From Fidelibacterota bacterium (lineage in GTDB: Bacteria > Pseudomonadota > Alphaproteobacteria > Rhodospirillales > Rhodospirillaceae), in the NCBI GenBank assembly GCA_947472795.1, contig CANJBL010000008.1, positions 95,889 through 159,888 of the forward strand: DNA of 64,000 nucleotides. The letters run 5' to 3'. Under the pieces are notes generated by a model, which was not told where the DNA came from, made no database searches, and worked only from the letters and a program-made list of their open reading frames with translations. The position numbers were made by a program, and so were the translations under genes. Positions 46,470 to 55,387 of this stretch are shown one piece after another (position 1 is the stretch's first letter; each line of letters begins with the position of its first letter).

Positions 46470-46499
46470 GTCTCGTGAGATATACGGCACAGGTGTGAG

Positions 46500-47843
46500 A
46501 TGCGGGAAGGAAGTCTGGAAGCCCCGACACGGCACGTCATCGATTGGAACAACCCGGACTATATCGACGCTGATAAGCTCGACGCCGAGATGCGGCGCCA
46601 GTTCGACGTCTGCCATGGCTGCCGGCGTTGTTTCAACTTGTGCGACTCGTTTCCCAAACTGTTCGATCTGGTGGACGAGGCCGGCGCCGACGAGGTGCAC
46701 GGCGTCAAAAGCACCGATTTCAAAAAAGTTGTGGATGGCTGCACGCTCTGCGACATGTGCTTCCTCACCAAGTGCCCTTACGTTCCGCCGCACGCCTTCA
46801 ACATCGACTTCCCGCACCTCATGTTGCGCTACCGCGTCGCCGAGCGCGCCAAGCACGGCACGCCCTTCGCCGACAAGCAGATCACCGAGACCGACCGCAA
46901 CGGCACACTCGCTAGCATGGCGCCGGACCTCGTCAACTGGGGCGGCAAGCGCGGCAATGCGCTGACACGCCCGCTGCTTGAGAAAGTGGCCGGCATCGAC
47001 CGCAATGTCGAGCTGCCCAAGTATCACGGCAAGACATTCATGACGCGCGCCAAGGAATCTCCGCCGGAGATCAATCGCGACGCGCCGGCTTTCGGCAAAC
47101 GGAGCGCCGCGATCTTCGCCACGTGTTTCGCCAACTACAATAATCCCGACATCGGCGTAGCGGCCCTGAAAGTGCTCGCCAAAAACGGCGTGGATGCGGA
47201 AGTGGTCTATCCCGGCTGTTGCGGCATGCCGCAACTGGAACAGGGTGATCTTGCGCGCGTAGCGGAGAAAGCCAAAAGCACCGCCGCCGCGTTAAGGCCT
47301 TATATCGATGCCGGCAAAGACATCATCGCTCTGGTGCCAAGCTGCGCCTTGATGATGAAGTTTGAATGGCCCTTGATCGTGCCTGACGATGAAAACGTCA
47401 AAGCCCTCGCTCAGGCCACTTACGACATCACCGAATACATCGTCGAGATCGCCGATAATGAAGGCATCGCGCCGGGGCTTTCCGCTGTGTCGGGCGGCGT
47501 TGCTTTGCACATGGCCTGCCACGCGCGCGCGCAGAACATGGGCAATATGGGTGCGGAGATGCTGCGCCTGATCCCCGAAACCGATGTTTCGGTGGTGGAG
47601 CGCTGCTCGGGCCACGGCGGCTCCTGGGGCGTGAAGAAGGGCAACTTCGACTTCGCTCAGAAGTTCGCGCGCCAAACCGTGAAACGCGTGCTCGATGCAA
47701 AAAAAAGCTATCTCGCCTCGGAGTGTCCACTCGCCGGCAAGCATCTCGCGCAAGGTGCTGAGGGCGTGGACGGCGCATCCCACGAAGGCCAGCGCGCTTT
47801 CCATCCCATCGAGATCCTCGCCCGGGCCTATGGCCTGATGTGA
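46500..47843 (+). CDS. heterodisulfide-reductase-related iron-sulfur protein (GlpC/CCG-domain type)
   Basis: Protein of 447 residues. Two ferredoxin-like motifs near residues 38-95: CHGCRRCFNLCDSFP and CTLCDMCFLTKCPYVPP bind [4Fe-4S] clusters. The C-terminal half carries two CCG-type motifs: VYPGCCGMPQLEQ and ERCSGHGGSWGVKKG. It probably delivers electrons to the adjacent rubrerythrin; I know this trio (rubrerythrin, Fe-S protein, DUF3501) from alphaproteobacteria. The start at 46500 lies 31 bp after the terminator. Confidence 0.88.
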   Translation: MREGSLEAPTRHVIDWNNPDYIDADKLDAEMRRQFDVCHGCRRCFNLCDSFPKLFDLVDEAGADEVHGVKSTDFKKVVDGCTLCDMCFLTKCPYVPPHAFNIDFPHLMLRYRVAERAKHGTPFADKQITETDRNGTLASMAPDLVNWGGKRGNALTRPLLEKVAGIDRNVELPKYHGKTFMTRAKESPPEINRDAPAFGKRSAAIFATCFANYNNPDIGVAALKVLAKNGVDAEVVYPGCCGMPQLEQGDLARVAEKAKSTAAALRPYIDAGKDIIALVPSCALMMKFEWPLIVPDDENVKALAQATYDITEYIVEIADNEGIAPGLSAVSGGVALHMACHARAQNMGNMGAEMLRLIPETDVSVVERCSGHGGSWGVKKGNFDFAQKFARQTVKRVLDAKKSYLASECPLAGKHLAQGAEGVDGASHEGQRAFHPIEILARAYGLM

Positions 47844-47860
47844 GCAGAAGGAGTGTTGTT

Positions 47861-48478
47861 ATGACTCAATCCACGACCCAATCCGCTCAGGCCGCGCGCC
47901 GCGCCATCACCCGCGCCGACATCATGCCGATGGAAGAGTACGCAAAGATTCGCCGTGCGCATCGCAAGCAATTGGTGGAGATCAAGCGCAGCCGTCGTGT
48001 ACACATCGGCCCGCACGTGAGCCTCTACTTCGAGAACTACGACACCATGTGGGCGCAGGTGCAGGAGATGCTCTACATCGAGCGTGGCGGCGAGGAGCAG
48101 ATCGAGGGTGAACTCTCGGCCTACAATCCGCTGATCCCGCAGGGCCGCGAACTGGTGGCCACCATGATGATCGAGATCGAAGACGAGGCCACGCGCCGGC
48201 GCATCCTGGCCACGCTCGGCCATATTGAAGATGCGCTACAGATCACTTTCGCCGGTCACACTGTAAAGGGCGTGCCCGAAGACGACTTGGACCGCACCAC
48301 CGAGGAAGGCAAAACCTCCTCCGTGCATTTTCTGCATTTTACTTTTACGCCGGAACAGGCAGCGGCGTTCAATACACCAGGCATGCAAGTCGTGGTGGGC
48401 ATCACACATCCGCGCTACGGCCATATGGCGCTGTTGCCGGAAGCCTCAAGGGCAGCCTTGGCCGCGGATCTAGCGTAG
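47861..48478 (+). CDS. DUF3501 family protein
   Basis: Protein of 205 residues without membrane segments. Family stretch ITRADIMPMEEYAKIRRAHRKQLVEIKRSRRV, then VSLYFENYDTMWAQVQEMLYIE and QGRELVATMMIEIEDEATRRR. Function unknown, but it is encoded with rubrerythrin and the Fe-S protein, so a shared peroxide or iron role is likely. AGAAGGAG seven bases before the ATG at 47861 fixes the start. The gap to the Fe-S gene is 17 bp. Confidence 0.9.
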   Translation: MTQSTTQSAQAARRAITRADIMPMEEYAKIRRAHRKQLVEIKRSRRVHIGPHVSLYFENYDTMWAQVQEMLYIERGGEEQIEGELSAYNPLIPQGRELVATMMIEIEDEATRRRILATLGHIEDALQITFAGHTVKGVPEDDLDRTTEEGKTSSVHFLHFTFTPEQAAAFNTPGMQVVVGITHPRYGHMALLPEASRAALAADLA

Positions 48479-48484
48479 ATTATT

Positions 48485-49189
48485 TTACTGCACGGTTTCG
48501 TTGGAATAGACGCCCCAGAACTGCTCGCGCTTGAGCCAGCCTTGCAGGCCGTTGACTTCCACGCGGCAGTAGCCCGTCTCGGCGGGGCAACGCTGCACGT
48601 TGACGATCACGCCGGCTTCCAGCGTGGCGACCACGGGCGCCATGTCTTCACCGGCGCGCTTCAGGGTCTGCACACCACCGGTCACCACCGCCGTGCGCTT
48701 GCCTGACAGCATGCTTTGATGCACCCAGCCTTCCGCCCCATCGGGGTCACGGATATGCCGCCAGGTGTCATACTCAGCGATGATCTCTACCGGTAAGTGT
48801 CGGCGCGTGTAGATCCAATCAACCGGATAGCGCACGCCGGGACCCGTCCTGAGATTGATGGGATTGGTGCGCAACGATACGAAGCGCGGAATGGGAAGGC
48901 CGGCCGCCGAACCTTTGGCATCGCTTTTTTCGCTATCGTCCATGGCATCAGCGCTGTCGGCCTTCAGTTCGTCGCCGCTACTCTGATTGGCTATGGGCTG
49001 ATTGGCTTTTGGCGCTTCGGTCTTTGGAGCCGGCGCGGGGGCGGCCTTCGCGGCGGGCGGGGTTTTTGCCGCCTTGGGCTTCTCGGCCGCCTCGGCCGAC
49101 GAGAAGAGCGTGGGCGAGAGAAGGGCGCCTGGAAGCACTGCGATCAACGCCCCCAAAACCGCCAAATGCCTGACGTACGTCGCCCTCAA
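48485..49189 (-). CDS. exported SH3-domain protein
   Basis: From the TTG at 49189 the protein has 234 residues. A signal peptide LRATYVRHLAVLGALIAVLPG leads to an alanine/proline/lysine-rich linker (KTPPAAKAAPAPAPKTEAPK), then two bacterial SH3 repeats: SLRTNPINLRTGPGVRYPVDW and RCPAETGYCRVEVNGLQGWLKREQFWGVY. It probably binds cell wall. The start is uncertain: an ATG at 49309 would place a repeat half copy (49242-49263) in the coding region and give a 40-residue n-region. I prefer 49189 for the signal peptide alone, but the SD is weak. Confidence 0.7.
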   Translation of the reverse strand: MRATYVRHLAVLGALIAVLPGALLSPTLFSSAEAAEKPKAAKTPPAAKAAPAPAPKTEAPKANQPIANQSSGDELKADSADAMDDSEKSDAKGSAAGLPIPRFVSLRTNPINLRTGPGVRYPVDWIYTRRHLPVEIIAEYDTWRHIRDPDGAEGWVHQSMLSGKRTAVVTGGVQTLKRAGEDMAPVVATLEAGVIVNVQRCPAETGYCRVEVNGLQGWLKREQFWGVYSNETVQ

Positions 49190-49241
49190 GGCCGTTATAA
49201 CCTTTGCCTTCGCTGCACCTCGTGTCGCGGCAAAAAATGAC

Positions 49242-49263
49242 AGGAACTTCAAATCCGCCACAC
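49242..49263. repeat. half copy of the two-hairpin element
   Basis: AGGAACTTCAAATCC followed by GCCACAC matches the right arm of hairpin B in copy 1 (4278-4299) with one change. No partner arm is nearby, so it is a remnant. It lies in the region upstream of, or in a disputed N-terminal part of, the SH3 gene. Confidence 0.75.
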
Positions 49264-49401
49264 TGGTAGGCCGTTTTGTGCCTGGGATTTGCGCTTTTGG
49301 CAACGGCATGCTGGATGCGGCTTCTATGGGGGCTTGCCTGGACAAGGCCAGTGACCACTGCTACCCCTTAATGACCGATGCCCTGGTGGGCGGAGATGCA
49401 A

Positions 49402-49431
49402 CCCTCCGTAAAGCGGCCCTCCGTAAAGCGG
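49402..49431. repeat. 15-bp tandem duplication
   Basis: CCCTCCGTAAAGCGG occurs twice in direct succession at 49402-49416 and 49417-49431, in the gap just before the hydroxyacid dehydrogenase gene. It is a local duplication; a role is not evident. The rest of the 261-bp gap (49190-49450) holds the half element and the divergent promoters. Confidence 0.9.
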
Positions 49432-49450
49432 ACTGAACGAAGCAATCACG

Positions 49451-50437
49451 ATGGCGCGGACCAAGCCTACAGTTGTGGTGACCCGGAAACTGCCCGACGT
49501 CGTTGAGACGCGGATGATGGAGCTCTTTGATGTTCATTTGAATGTCGAGGACAGGCCTTTCTCCGCCGACGAACTCGTGGCCGCCGTGCAGAAATGTGAC
49601 GTGCTGGTCCCCACCCTCACCGATCAGGTGGATAAGGCCATCATCAGCCAGGCCGGCGCGCGCCTGAAACTGATCGCAAACTTCGGCAACGGCGTTGACC
49701 ACATCGACGTGGCTGCCGCCCGCGTCAAGGGCATCACGGTCACCAACACGCCCGATGTCCTCACGGAAGACACCGCCGACATGGCCATGGCCCTGATGGT
49801 GGCCGTGCCGCGTCGTCTCCTCGAAGGGGCCGAGATGATCCGCGACGGACGCTTCAAGGGGTGGAGCCCGACGCACATGCTGGGCCACCGCCTGTACGGC
49901 AAGCGCCTTGGCATTATCGGCATGGGCCGCATTGGCACAGCCGTGGCGCGCCGCGCGCGCGGTTTCGGCATGGCCATCCACTACCACAACCGCCGCCGCC
50001 TGCGTCCGGAATTGGAAGCAGAAGTCGAGGCCACCTATTGGGAAAGCCTCGATCAGATGCTGGCGCGCATGGACGTCATCTCCGTGCACTGCCCGCATAC
50101 GCCGGGCACTTTCCATCTGCTCTCGGAACGACGGCTGAAACTTCTGAAGCCCACGGCTTATGTCATCAATCTCGCGCGCGGCGAGATCGTGGATGAGGTG
50201 GCGCTCATTCATCTTCTGCAAGAGGGTAAGCTCGCGGGCGCCGGCCTCGACGTCTTCGAACACGAACCCGCCGTCAATCAGACACTTCTCGCGATGAAGA
50301 ATGTCATCCTGCTGCCGCACATGGGCTCCGCCACCATCGAGGGGCGCATCAACATGGGCGAGAAAGTCATCATCAATATCAGGGCGTTCTGCGACGGCCA
50401 TGCGCCGCCGGATCGTGTTTTGCCGCTGACAACCTAG
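49451..50437 (+). CDS. D-isomer-specific 2-hydroxyacid dehydrogenase (glyoxylate/hydroxypyruvate reductase-like)
   Basis: Protein of 328 residues. NAD(P) motif KRLGIIGMGRIGTAVARRARGFGM, catalytic Arg in INLARGEIVDE, Glu in GAGLDVFEHEPAV and His in LLPHMGSATIEGR. It reduces glyoxylate or hydroxypyruvate, or oxidises a D-2-hydroxyacid; substrate is unclear. The ATG at 49451 follows a divergent SH3 gene. It precedes pabB by 18 bp on the same strand, so co-transcription is possible. Confidence 0.9.
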   Translation: MARTKPTVVVTRKLPDVVETRMMELFDVHLNVEDRPFSADELVAAVQKCDVLVPTLTDQVDKAIISQAGARLKLIANFGNGVDHIDVAAARVKGITVTNTPDVLTEDTADMAMALMVAVPRRLLEGAEMIRDGRFKGWSPTHMLGHRLYGKRLGIIGMGRIGTAVARRARGFGMAIHYHNRRRLRPELEAEVEATYWESLDQMLARMDVISVHCPHTPGTFHLLSERRLKLLKPTAYVINLARGEIVDEVALIHLLQEGKLAGAGLDVFEHEPAVNQTLLAMKNVILLPHMGSATIEGRINMGEKVIINIRAFCDGHAPPDRVLPLTT

Positions 50438-50455
50438 TCATCGACACCTGCTTTT

Positions 50456-51844
50456 ATGACGTCGGCGTCCCTCAGCGTTCACCCCATTCCCTTCTGCGAT
50501 CCTGCGGCGGCTTTCCAACCGCTGGCGGCAACGCCTATGTCAGTGTTGCTGGACAGTGCCTTGCCGGGCAATCAAGCGCGCTTCTCCTATATCGCGGTCG
50601 ATCCTTTCCGCGTCATCCGCTGTGCCAACCGACCTTGGGCCACCAGCATCGACGGTATTCCTCACGCGGGCGATCCCCTCACCATCCTGGCAGCGGAACT
50701 TGCGGCGTTTAAGATCGAAGCTGGCAACGCGCCGACGCCTTTCTTCGGCGGAGCCGTGGGGTTTTTTGCCTATGAGTTGGGCGGCGCGCTGGAGCGCTTG
50801 CCGGCACCGAAGTCGGCCGCCACCGTGCCGACGGAAGATATGGTGGTTGGGCTCTATGATACCGTCGCCGCCTTCGACCTCGAAAAGCGCGAGGCCTGGG
50901 TCCTGACTTTGGATTTCCCGCAGAATGACGGACGGACGCCGCCTGGCGTCCGGGCCGAGCGCCTTGCCGCAGCACTCGGCACACGTTCAATCGTTCCCGC
51001 AAAAACTCCGGGCGCGTGGCGCGCCGAAACACAGCGCGCCCGCTACGAACGCAATGTAATAGAGACCATCGACGCCATTCGTGCCGGCGACATCTATCAG
51101 GCCAATATCTCGCAGCGCTTTCTGGCCGATGCGCCCAAAGGCACCGACTCTTACGCTCTCTATCTGCGCCTGCGCGACGTATCGCCCGCACCCTTTGCTG
51201 CCTTCCTCAACATGGGAGACGGGCTGCACATTCTTTCCGCATCGCCGGAGCGATTCCTGCAAGCAGATCACCAAGGCCGCATTGAAACCCGGCCCATCAA
51301 GGGCACGCGGCCCCGAGGCTCTACGCCTAGGGAAGACCAGCGCATGGCCGCTGACCTGGTTGCCAGCGGCAAGGACCGGGCCGAGAACCTGATGATCGTG
51401 GATTTGTTGCGCAACGATCTCGCGCGCGTATGTATCCCCGGATCGATCTCAGTACCGGTGCTGTGCGGCCTCGAAACATTCCCGACTGTGCATCACTTGG
51501 TCTCGGTGGTCACGGGCCGGTTGCGCGCGGGCATTACGTCGGTGGACCTGCTCCGCGCGACTTTCCCCGGCGGCTCGGTCACCGGTGCGCCCAAGATCAG
51601 GGCCATGGAGATCATTCACGCGCTGGAAACGGCCCCGCGTGGGCCCTATTGCGGTGCCATCGCCTGGCTCGGCTTTGACGGCGCCATGGATTCTTCTATC
51701 GTGATCCGCACTATTGTGCGTGTGAATGATACGCTCGTGGCCCAGGCTGGCGGGGGCATCGTGGCGGAATCCGATCCCTCACGTGAATACGAGGAAAGCT
51801 TGACCAAGGTGAACCCCCTGCTGGGCCTGCTGCGGGACAATTGA
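50456..51844 (+). CDS. pabB: aminodeoxychorismate synthase component I
   Basis: Protein of 462 residues of the chorismate-binding family. IKGTRPRGSTPREDQRMAADLVASGKDRAENLMIVDLLRNDL, FPTVHHLVSVVTGRL and FPGGSVTGAPKIRAMEII are the active-site motifs, of PabB rather than TrpE (IKGT with Lys). It aminates chorismate to 4-amino-4-deoxychorismate for folate, with an amidotransferase that is not nearby. pabC follows four bases away. Confidence 0.93.
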   Translation: MTSASLSVHPIPFCDPAAAFQPLAATPMSVLLDSALPGNQARFSYIAVDPFRVIRCANRPWATSIDGIPHAGDPLTILAAELAAFKIEAGNAPTPFFGGAVGFFAYELGGALERLPAPKSAATVPTEDMVVGLYDTVAAFDLEKREAWVLTLDFPQNDGRTPPGVRAERLAAALGTRSIVPAKTPGAWRAETQRARYERNVIETIDAIRAGDIYQANISQRFLADAPKGTDSYALYLRLRDVSPAPFAAFLNMGDGLHILSASPERFLQADHQGRIETRPIKGTRPRGSTPREDQRMAADLVASGKDRAENLMIVDLLRNDLARVCIPGSISVPVLCGLETFPTVHHLVSVVTGRLRAGITSVDLLRATFPGGSVTGAPKIRAMEIIHALETAPRGPYCGAIAWLGFDGAMDSSIVIRTIVRVNDTLVAQAGGGIVAESDPSREYEESLTKVNPLLGLLRDN

Positions 51845-51848
51845 AGCC

Positions 51849-52649
51849 ATGAAGATCAGCATCAACGGCGTGCTGCATGCGGCCAGCGAAGCGCGAATCG
51901 ATCCTTCCGACCGCGGCTTCACGCTGGGCGACGGCGTCTTCGAGACCATCGTCGTGCGCCGCAACGCTGTGCGTCATTTACGCGCGCATCTGGCGCGCCT
52001 GCGGGCCGGCGCGGACCTTCTGGGCATTCCCGTGCCGGGCGACGATCAGTTCCTTGCTGGTTGGATCGGCGCCACCATCACCGGCAACGCGCTCTCTGAA
52101 TGCGTGGTCCGCGTGACATTGACGCGCGGAGCCGGAGCGCGCGGCATCGTTCCGCCTCCCAATCCTCAGACCACCTTTGTCGTGACGGTTGCACCGTTGC
52201 CCCCGGAGGCAGAGCCCGCGCGCCTTGTCATCGCCAAGAGCACACGGCGCAACGAGCACTCACCACTCTCACGTATTAAGCATCTCAATTATCTCGACAA
52301 CATCCTCGCGCGCCGGGAAGCCACCGCCTTGGACGCCGACGATGCCGTGCTGCTCAACACCGCGGGGCGCGTCGCCGAAAGTACCGTGGCGAATATCTTC
52401 GTGCTGGTGGATGGCTACATGCTGACGCCGCCCGTGGAAGACGGCGCCCTGCCCGGAATCATGCGCGCCGAGGCTATCAAACTGGCAAAAGCGGAAGAGC
52501 GCGAGGTCAGCGTGGATATGCTCACCCGCGCGAGCGAGGTTTTCCTCACCAATGCGCTGGGCGTGCGGCCGGTCATTGCGATTGACGACAAGCCGGTGGG
52601 CGACGGCGCCCCTGGGCTCATCACCCAGCTGCTCGCCACGCGCCTCTAA
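51849..52649 (+). CDS. pabC: class IV aminotransferase, probable aminodeoxychorismate lyase
   Basis: Protein of 266 residues. PLP-binding Lys in LSRIKHLNYLDNILARREA; GFTLGDGVFETIVVRRN and GRVAESTVANIFVLVDG are family motifs. Fold-type IV enzymes include ADC lyase, D-amino-acid and branched-chain transaminases; placement four bases after pabB strongly favours ADC lyase. It releases p-aminobenzoate and pyruvate in folate synthesis. No folP or similar is seen in the window. Confidence 0.88.
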   Translation: MKISINGVLHAASEARIDPSDRGFTLGDGVFETIVVRRNAVRHLRAHLARLRAGADLLGIPVPGDDQFLAGWIGATITGNALSECVVRVTLTRGAGARGIVPPPNPQTTFVVTVAPLPPEAEPARLVIAKSTRRNEHSPLSRIKHLNYLDNILARREATALDADDAVLLNTAGRVAESTVANIFVLVDGYMLTPPVEDGALPGIMRAEAIKLAKAEEREVSVDMLTRASEVFLTNALGVRPVIAIDDKPVGDGAPGLITQLLATRL

Positions 52650-52652
52650 CTC

Positions 52653-53162
52653 TTAAGATTTCTTGCAGGCGTCGGAGATGGCTTTGTGCGCGGCACCGAA
52701 GCCGGTCAGCGAGAACGTGTCGGTGGTAATATTGCTGCGGCTGGAGGTGCCCTTCACCGTGACCGTTTTCCCTTTGGTCAGAAGTTGAATAATATCCTTG
52801 TCGGTCTTGGTGTCGCGCGCCCAGGCGCGCTCGCCATTGGTGAACAATGCGAAGCGCTTGCCGTTGGCTGTCACCACCGCATCGGAGTCCGGCAGGTACT
52901 GATAACCCGCCACAACGCTGACCACATCGAAAGCATTGGCCGCTGGCCGGTGCGTGATCAGAAACTGCACTTCGCCCCGAGCCTTGTAGTTGCCTTCGGA
53001 TTTTTCCGGCTTCACGGACATGAAGCAAACGTCCTTGCCGCTTTCCTTATAAGTCTGCGCCACCCATTTGCCATAAGTGCCAAGCACTTTGACTTCCTGG
53101 GCCGCGGCCGGACGCGCGAAAGCGAGGCCAGCAAGGAATATGCAAAAGATGAGTCTGCGCAT
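52653..53162 (-). CDS. invasion-associated locus B (IalB) family protein
   Basis: Protein of 169 residues. Signal peptide LIFCIFLAGLAFARPAAAQ. The mature part has YGKWVAQTYKESGKDVCFMSVKPEKSEG and ITHRPAANAFDVVSVVAGYQY, which fit the IalB family; two Cys (CFMS and DACKKS) may form a disulfide. Periplasmic or outer-membrane-associated with unknown biochemical role. It converges on pabC with a three-base gap. Confidence 0.85.
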   Translation of the reverse strand: MRRLIFCIFLAGLAFARPAAAQEVKVLGTYGKWVAQTYKESGKDVCFMSVKPEKSEGNYKARGEVQFLITHRPAANAFDVVSVVAGYQYLPDSDAVVTANGKRFALFTNGERAWARDTKTDKDIIQLLTKGKTVTVKGTSSRSNITTDTFSLTGFGAAHKAISDACKKS

Positions 53163-53210
53163 GGCCGAATTGTGCGGGTGATGCCGCGCGAAGGCAAGCC
53201 CGAAGCCGGA

Positions 53211-53765
53211 CTAGTCCGCCAGATCTTCGCCGTCACGCTCAGCCAAGGCCACTTCCGCCAACGGCGCCGGTTTGCGGAAGCGCGCACCCTCCGGTCCACC
53301 CGGCATGACGGGGCGCGGCGGGAAGCGGCCCATGGTGAGCAGCCGGTCATACATCACGACAACGCCGGCGATACCAACATTGAGACAGAACCGCGTGGGG
53401 ATTTTCAGCAGATGATCGCAGCGCGCCACCAGCGCCGGTGACAGCGAACTGCGCTCAGGCCCCAGCACATAGGCCGCGCAGCGCGGGTGCGTGAAGCTGG
53501 GCAGCTCCGATGCGTCGTCATGCAATTCCACGCCCACCAGCGCGCAGCCTTTGGGCAGCAGAAGATCGCTCAACGTTGGAAAGCTATAGAAAGGCAGACT
53601 TGCAAGCGCGTCGGAGGTATCGGTCTGCCCGCCTTGCGCTCTTTTATATGTGGCGGCGACGGTGAAGACAAAACTCGCATCGAAGGCATGAGCGGAACGG
53701 AAGAGATTGCCTACATTGAAGGGCTTGTTGATGCCCTCGACGCCGATGCCGAAATAACCGCGCAT
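53211..53765 (-). CDS. TrmH/SpoU-family RNA methyltransferase
   Basis: Protein of 184 residues. SPOUT motifs are INKPFNVGNLFRSAHAFD (motif 1 Arg), YVLGPERSSLSPAL (motif 2) and IPTRFCLNVGIAGVVVMYDRLL (motif 3). It lacks an N-terminal RNA-binding extension, so it may modify tRNA ribose. The target base cannot be told. Gene order: IalB is downstream by 49 bp on the same strand. Confidence 0.86.
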   Translation of the reverse strand: MRGYFGIGVEGINKPFNVGNLFRSAHAFDASFVFTVAATYKRAQGGQTDTSDALASLPFYSFPTLSDLLLPKGCALVGVELHDDASELPSFTHPRCAAYVLGPERSSLSPALVARCDHLLKIPTRFCLNVGIAGVVVMYDRLLTMGRFPPRPVMPGGPEGARFRKPAPLAEVALAERDGEDLAD

Positions 53766-53827
53766 GCCGCTCCCCTGGTATGGGGCGTGCTTACCATGAA
53801 GCGCCGCCGCTGAGAAAGATAAAGGCG

Positions 53828-54478
53828 TTAAGCGGCGACGGCCGTGAGTGCAATCTTGAAATCGGGCTCGGTCTTGGCGCGGATCTCATCCACCGTGACG
53901 CCGGGCGCGATATCCACCAGTGTGAGGCCGGGACGACCCACGTCAAAAACGCAGAGGTCGGTAACGATGAGGTCCACCACGCCCTTGCCCGTCAGCGGCA
54001 AGTCGCAGGCTTTGAGGATTTTCTTCGCATCGCCCTTGGCAGTGTGTTCCATGATCACCACCACGCGCTTCACGCCGGCCACGAGGTCCATAGCGCCGCC
54101 CATTCCTTTGATCATCTTGCCGGGGATCATCCAGTTGGCGAGGTCGCCGTTCTCGGCCACTTGCAGCGCACCCAGGATGGCAAGGTTGATATGCCCGCCC
54201 CTGATCATCCCGAAAGACGCAGCGCTATCGAAGAAGCTGGTGGTCGGCAGTGTCGTGATGGTTTGTTTGCCGGCGTTGATGAGGTCGGGGTCTTCCTCGC
54301 CCTCGTAGGGAAACGGCCCCATACCCAACATGCCGTTCTCACTTTGGAGCTGGATGGAGATGCCCTGCGGCAGGTGGTTGGCCACCAACGTCGGAATACC
54401 GATACCGAGATTGACGTAATAGCCGTCTTTCAATTCCTGCGCCGCTCTCGCGGCCATTTGGTCACGGTCCCATGCCAT
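53828..54478 (-). CDS. scoB: 3-oxoacid CoA-transferase subunit B
   Basis: Protein of 216 residues. Catalytic Glu lies in [36 protein letters not shown] and [27 protein letters not shown] are typical of the beta subunit. With ScoA it moves CoA from succinyl-CoA to acetoacetate or another oxoacid. It begins five bases after scoA, so the two form an operon. Confidence 0.93.
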   Translation of the reverse strand: MAWDRDQMAARAAQELKDGYYVNLGIGIPTLVANHLPQGISIQLQSENGMLGMGPFPYEGEEDPDLINAGKQTITTLPTTSFFDSAASFGMIRGGHINLAILGALQVAENGDLANWMIPGKMIKGMGGAMDLVAGVKRVVVIMEHTAKGDAKKILKACDLPLTGKGVVDLIVTDLCVFDVGRPGLTLVDIAPGVTVDEIRAKTEPDFKIALTAVAA

Positions 54479-54483
54479 ACTCT

Positions 54484-55200
54484 CTACTCCGCTGCCGCGC
54501 GAGCGCGCGTGGTGCGATGCTCGATGCGTTTGTCGTACCGATCGAGCTTCATCATGCGCTTCACAAAGATACCGGGCGTGATCACGTGATCGGGATTGAA
54601 GGCGCCAAGCGGCACCAGTTCTTCAACTTCCGCCACGGTCACCTTGGCAGCCGTGGCCATGATCGGGTTGAAGTTGCGCGCCGTCATGCGGTAGACAAGA
54701 TTGCCTTCCGGATCGCCCTTCCAGGCATGCACGAGCGCAAGATCGGCAACCAGGCCGCGCTCCATGACATAGTGATGGCCGTCAAACTCCCGCGTCTCTT
54801 TACCTTCCGCAATCTGCGTGCCGTAGCCCGTGCGCGTGTAGAAAGCCGGGATTCCAGCGCCGCCGGCACGGATGCGTTCCGCCAGCGTGCCCTGCGGGTT
54901 GAACTCCACCTCCACGTCGCCGCTCAAATACTGTTGAGCAAAGGTCGCATTCTCACCGACGTAAGAGCTGATCATCTTTCTGATCTGGCGCGACTTCAGC
55001 AGCAAGCCCAGACCCACGCCGTCGACGCCGGCGTTGTTGGACACCACCGTCAGACCCTTCACGCCCGATTCCAGGACCGCGTCGATCAGCACGGCCGGAA
55101 CGCCGCACAGACCAAAGCCGCCCGACATGATCAACATGTCGTCGCGCAGAAGGCCGGCCAGGGCATCCCTGGCATTTGCGTAGATCTTGTTGAGCGCCAC
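54484..55200 (-). CDS. scoA: 3-oxoacid CoA-transferase subunit A
   Basis: Protein of 238 residues. [41 protein letters not shown] and [23 protein letters not shown] identify the alpha subunit; [26 protein letters not shown] follows near the C-terminus. It works with ScoB in the ketone-body/short-chain acid pathway. Upstream lies an AT-rich 187-bp gap carrying an AT-rich repeat. Confidence 0.94.
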   Translation of the reverse strand: MALNKIYANARDALAGLLRDDMLIMSGGFGLCGVPAVLIDAVLESGVKGLTVVSNNAGVDGVGLGLLLKSRQIRKMISSYVGENATFAQQYLSGDVEVEFNPQGTLAERIRAGGAGIPAFYTRTGYGTQIAEGKETREFDGHHYVMERGLVADLALVHAWKGDPEGNLVYRMTARNFNPIMATAAKVTVAEVEELVPLGAFNPDHVITPGIFVKRMMKLDRYDKRIEHRTTRARAAAE

Positions 55201-55329
55201 GCGGCGCCTCCTTGGTTTGCGGTCAGGGGCGCATGATAGGCGGAGTCACCCTTGGGAACGAAATATTTTTGTGCGACGCACACTTTCCCCTAATAACGAT
55301 ACATATTATTGATAAATATATATAATTCC

Positions 55330-55348
55330 GTGCCAGGGACGATTTGAT
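55330..55348. repeat. solo copy of the CCAGGGACGA repeat in AT-rich gap
   Basis: GTGCCAGGGACGATTTGAT at 55330-55348 matches the repeat arms at 58053-58139. It follows a strongly AT-rich stretch (55290-55329, with ATATTATTGATAAATATATAT), unlike the GC-rich surroundings. It lies upstream of scoA and downstream of phhB. Confidence 0.8.
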
Positions 55349-55387
55349 TTGTGAAGGATGCTGCAAAGGCGAGTATGCGAGGGCGCG

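Noticed and set aside
46422..47234. Long open frame on the minus strand opposite the Fe-S protein gene
   Set aside because: Its translation has no family features, whereas the plus strand encodes clear 4Fe-4S and CCG motifs with a normal operon context.
49361..50401. 346-codon minus-strand frame opposite the hydroxyacid dehydrogenase
   Set aside because: It is the mirror of a GC-rich gene; its composition (His, Arg, Gly rich) is typical of antisense shadows, and the plus-strand gene has all catalytic residues.
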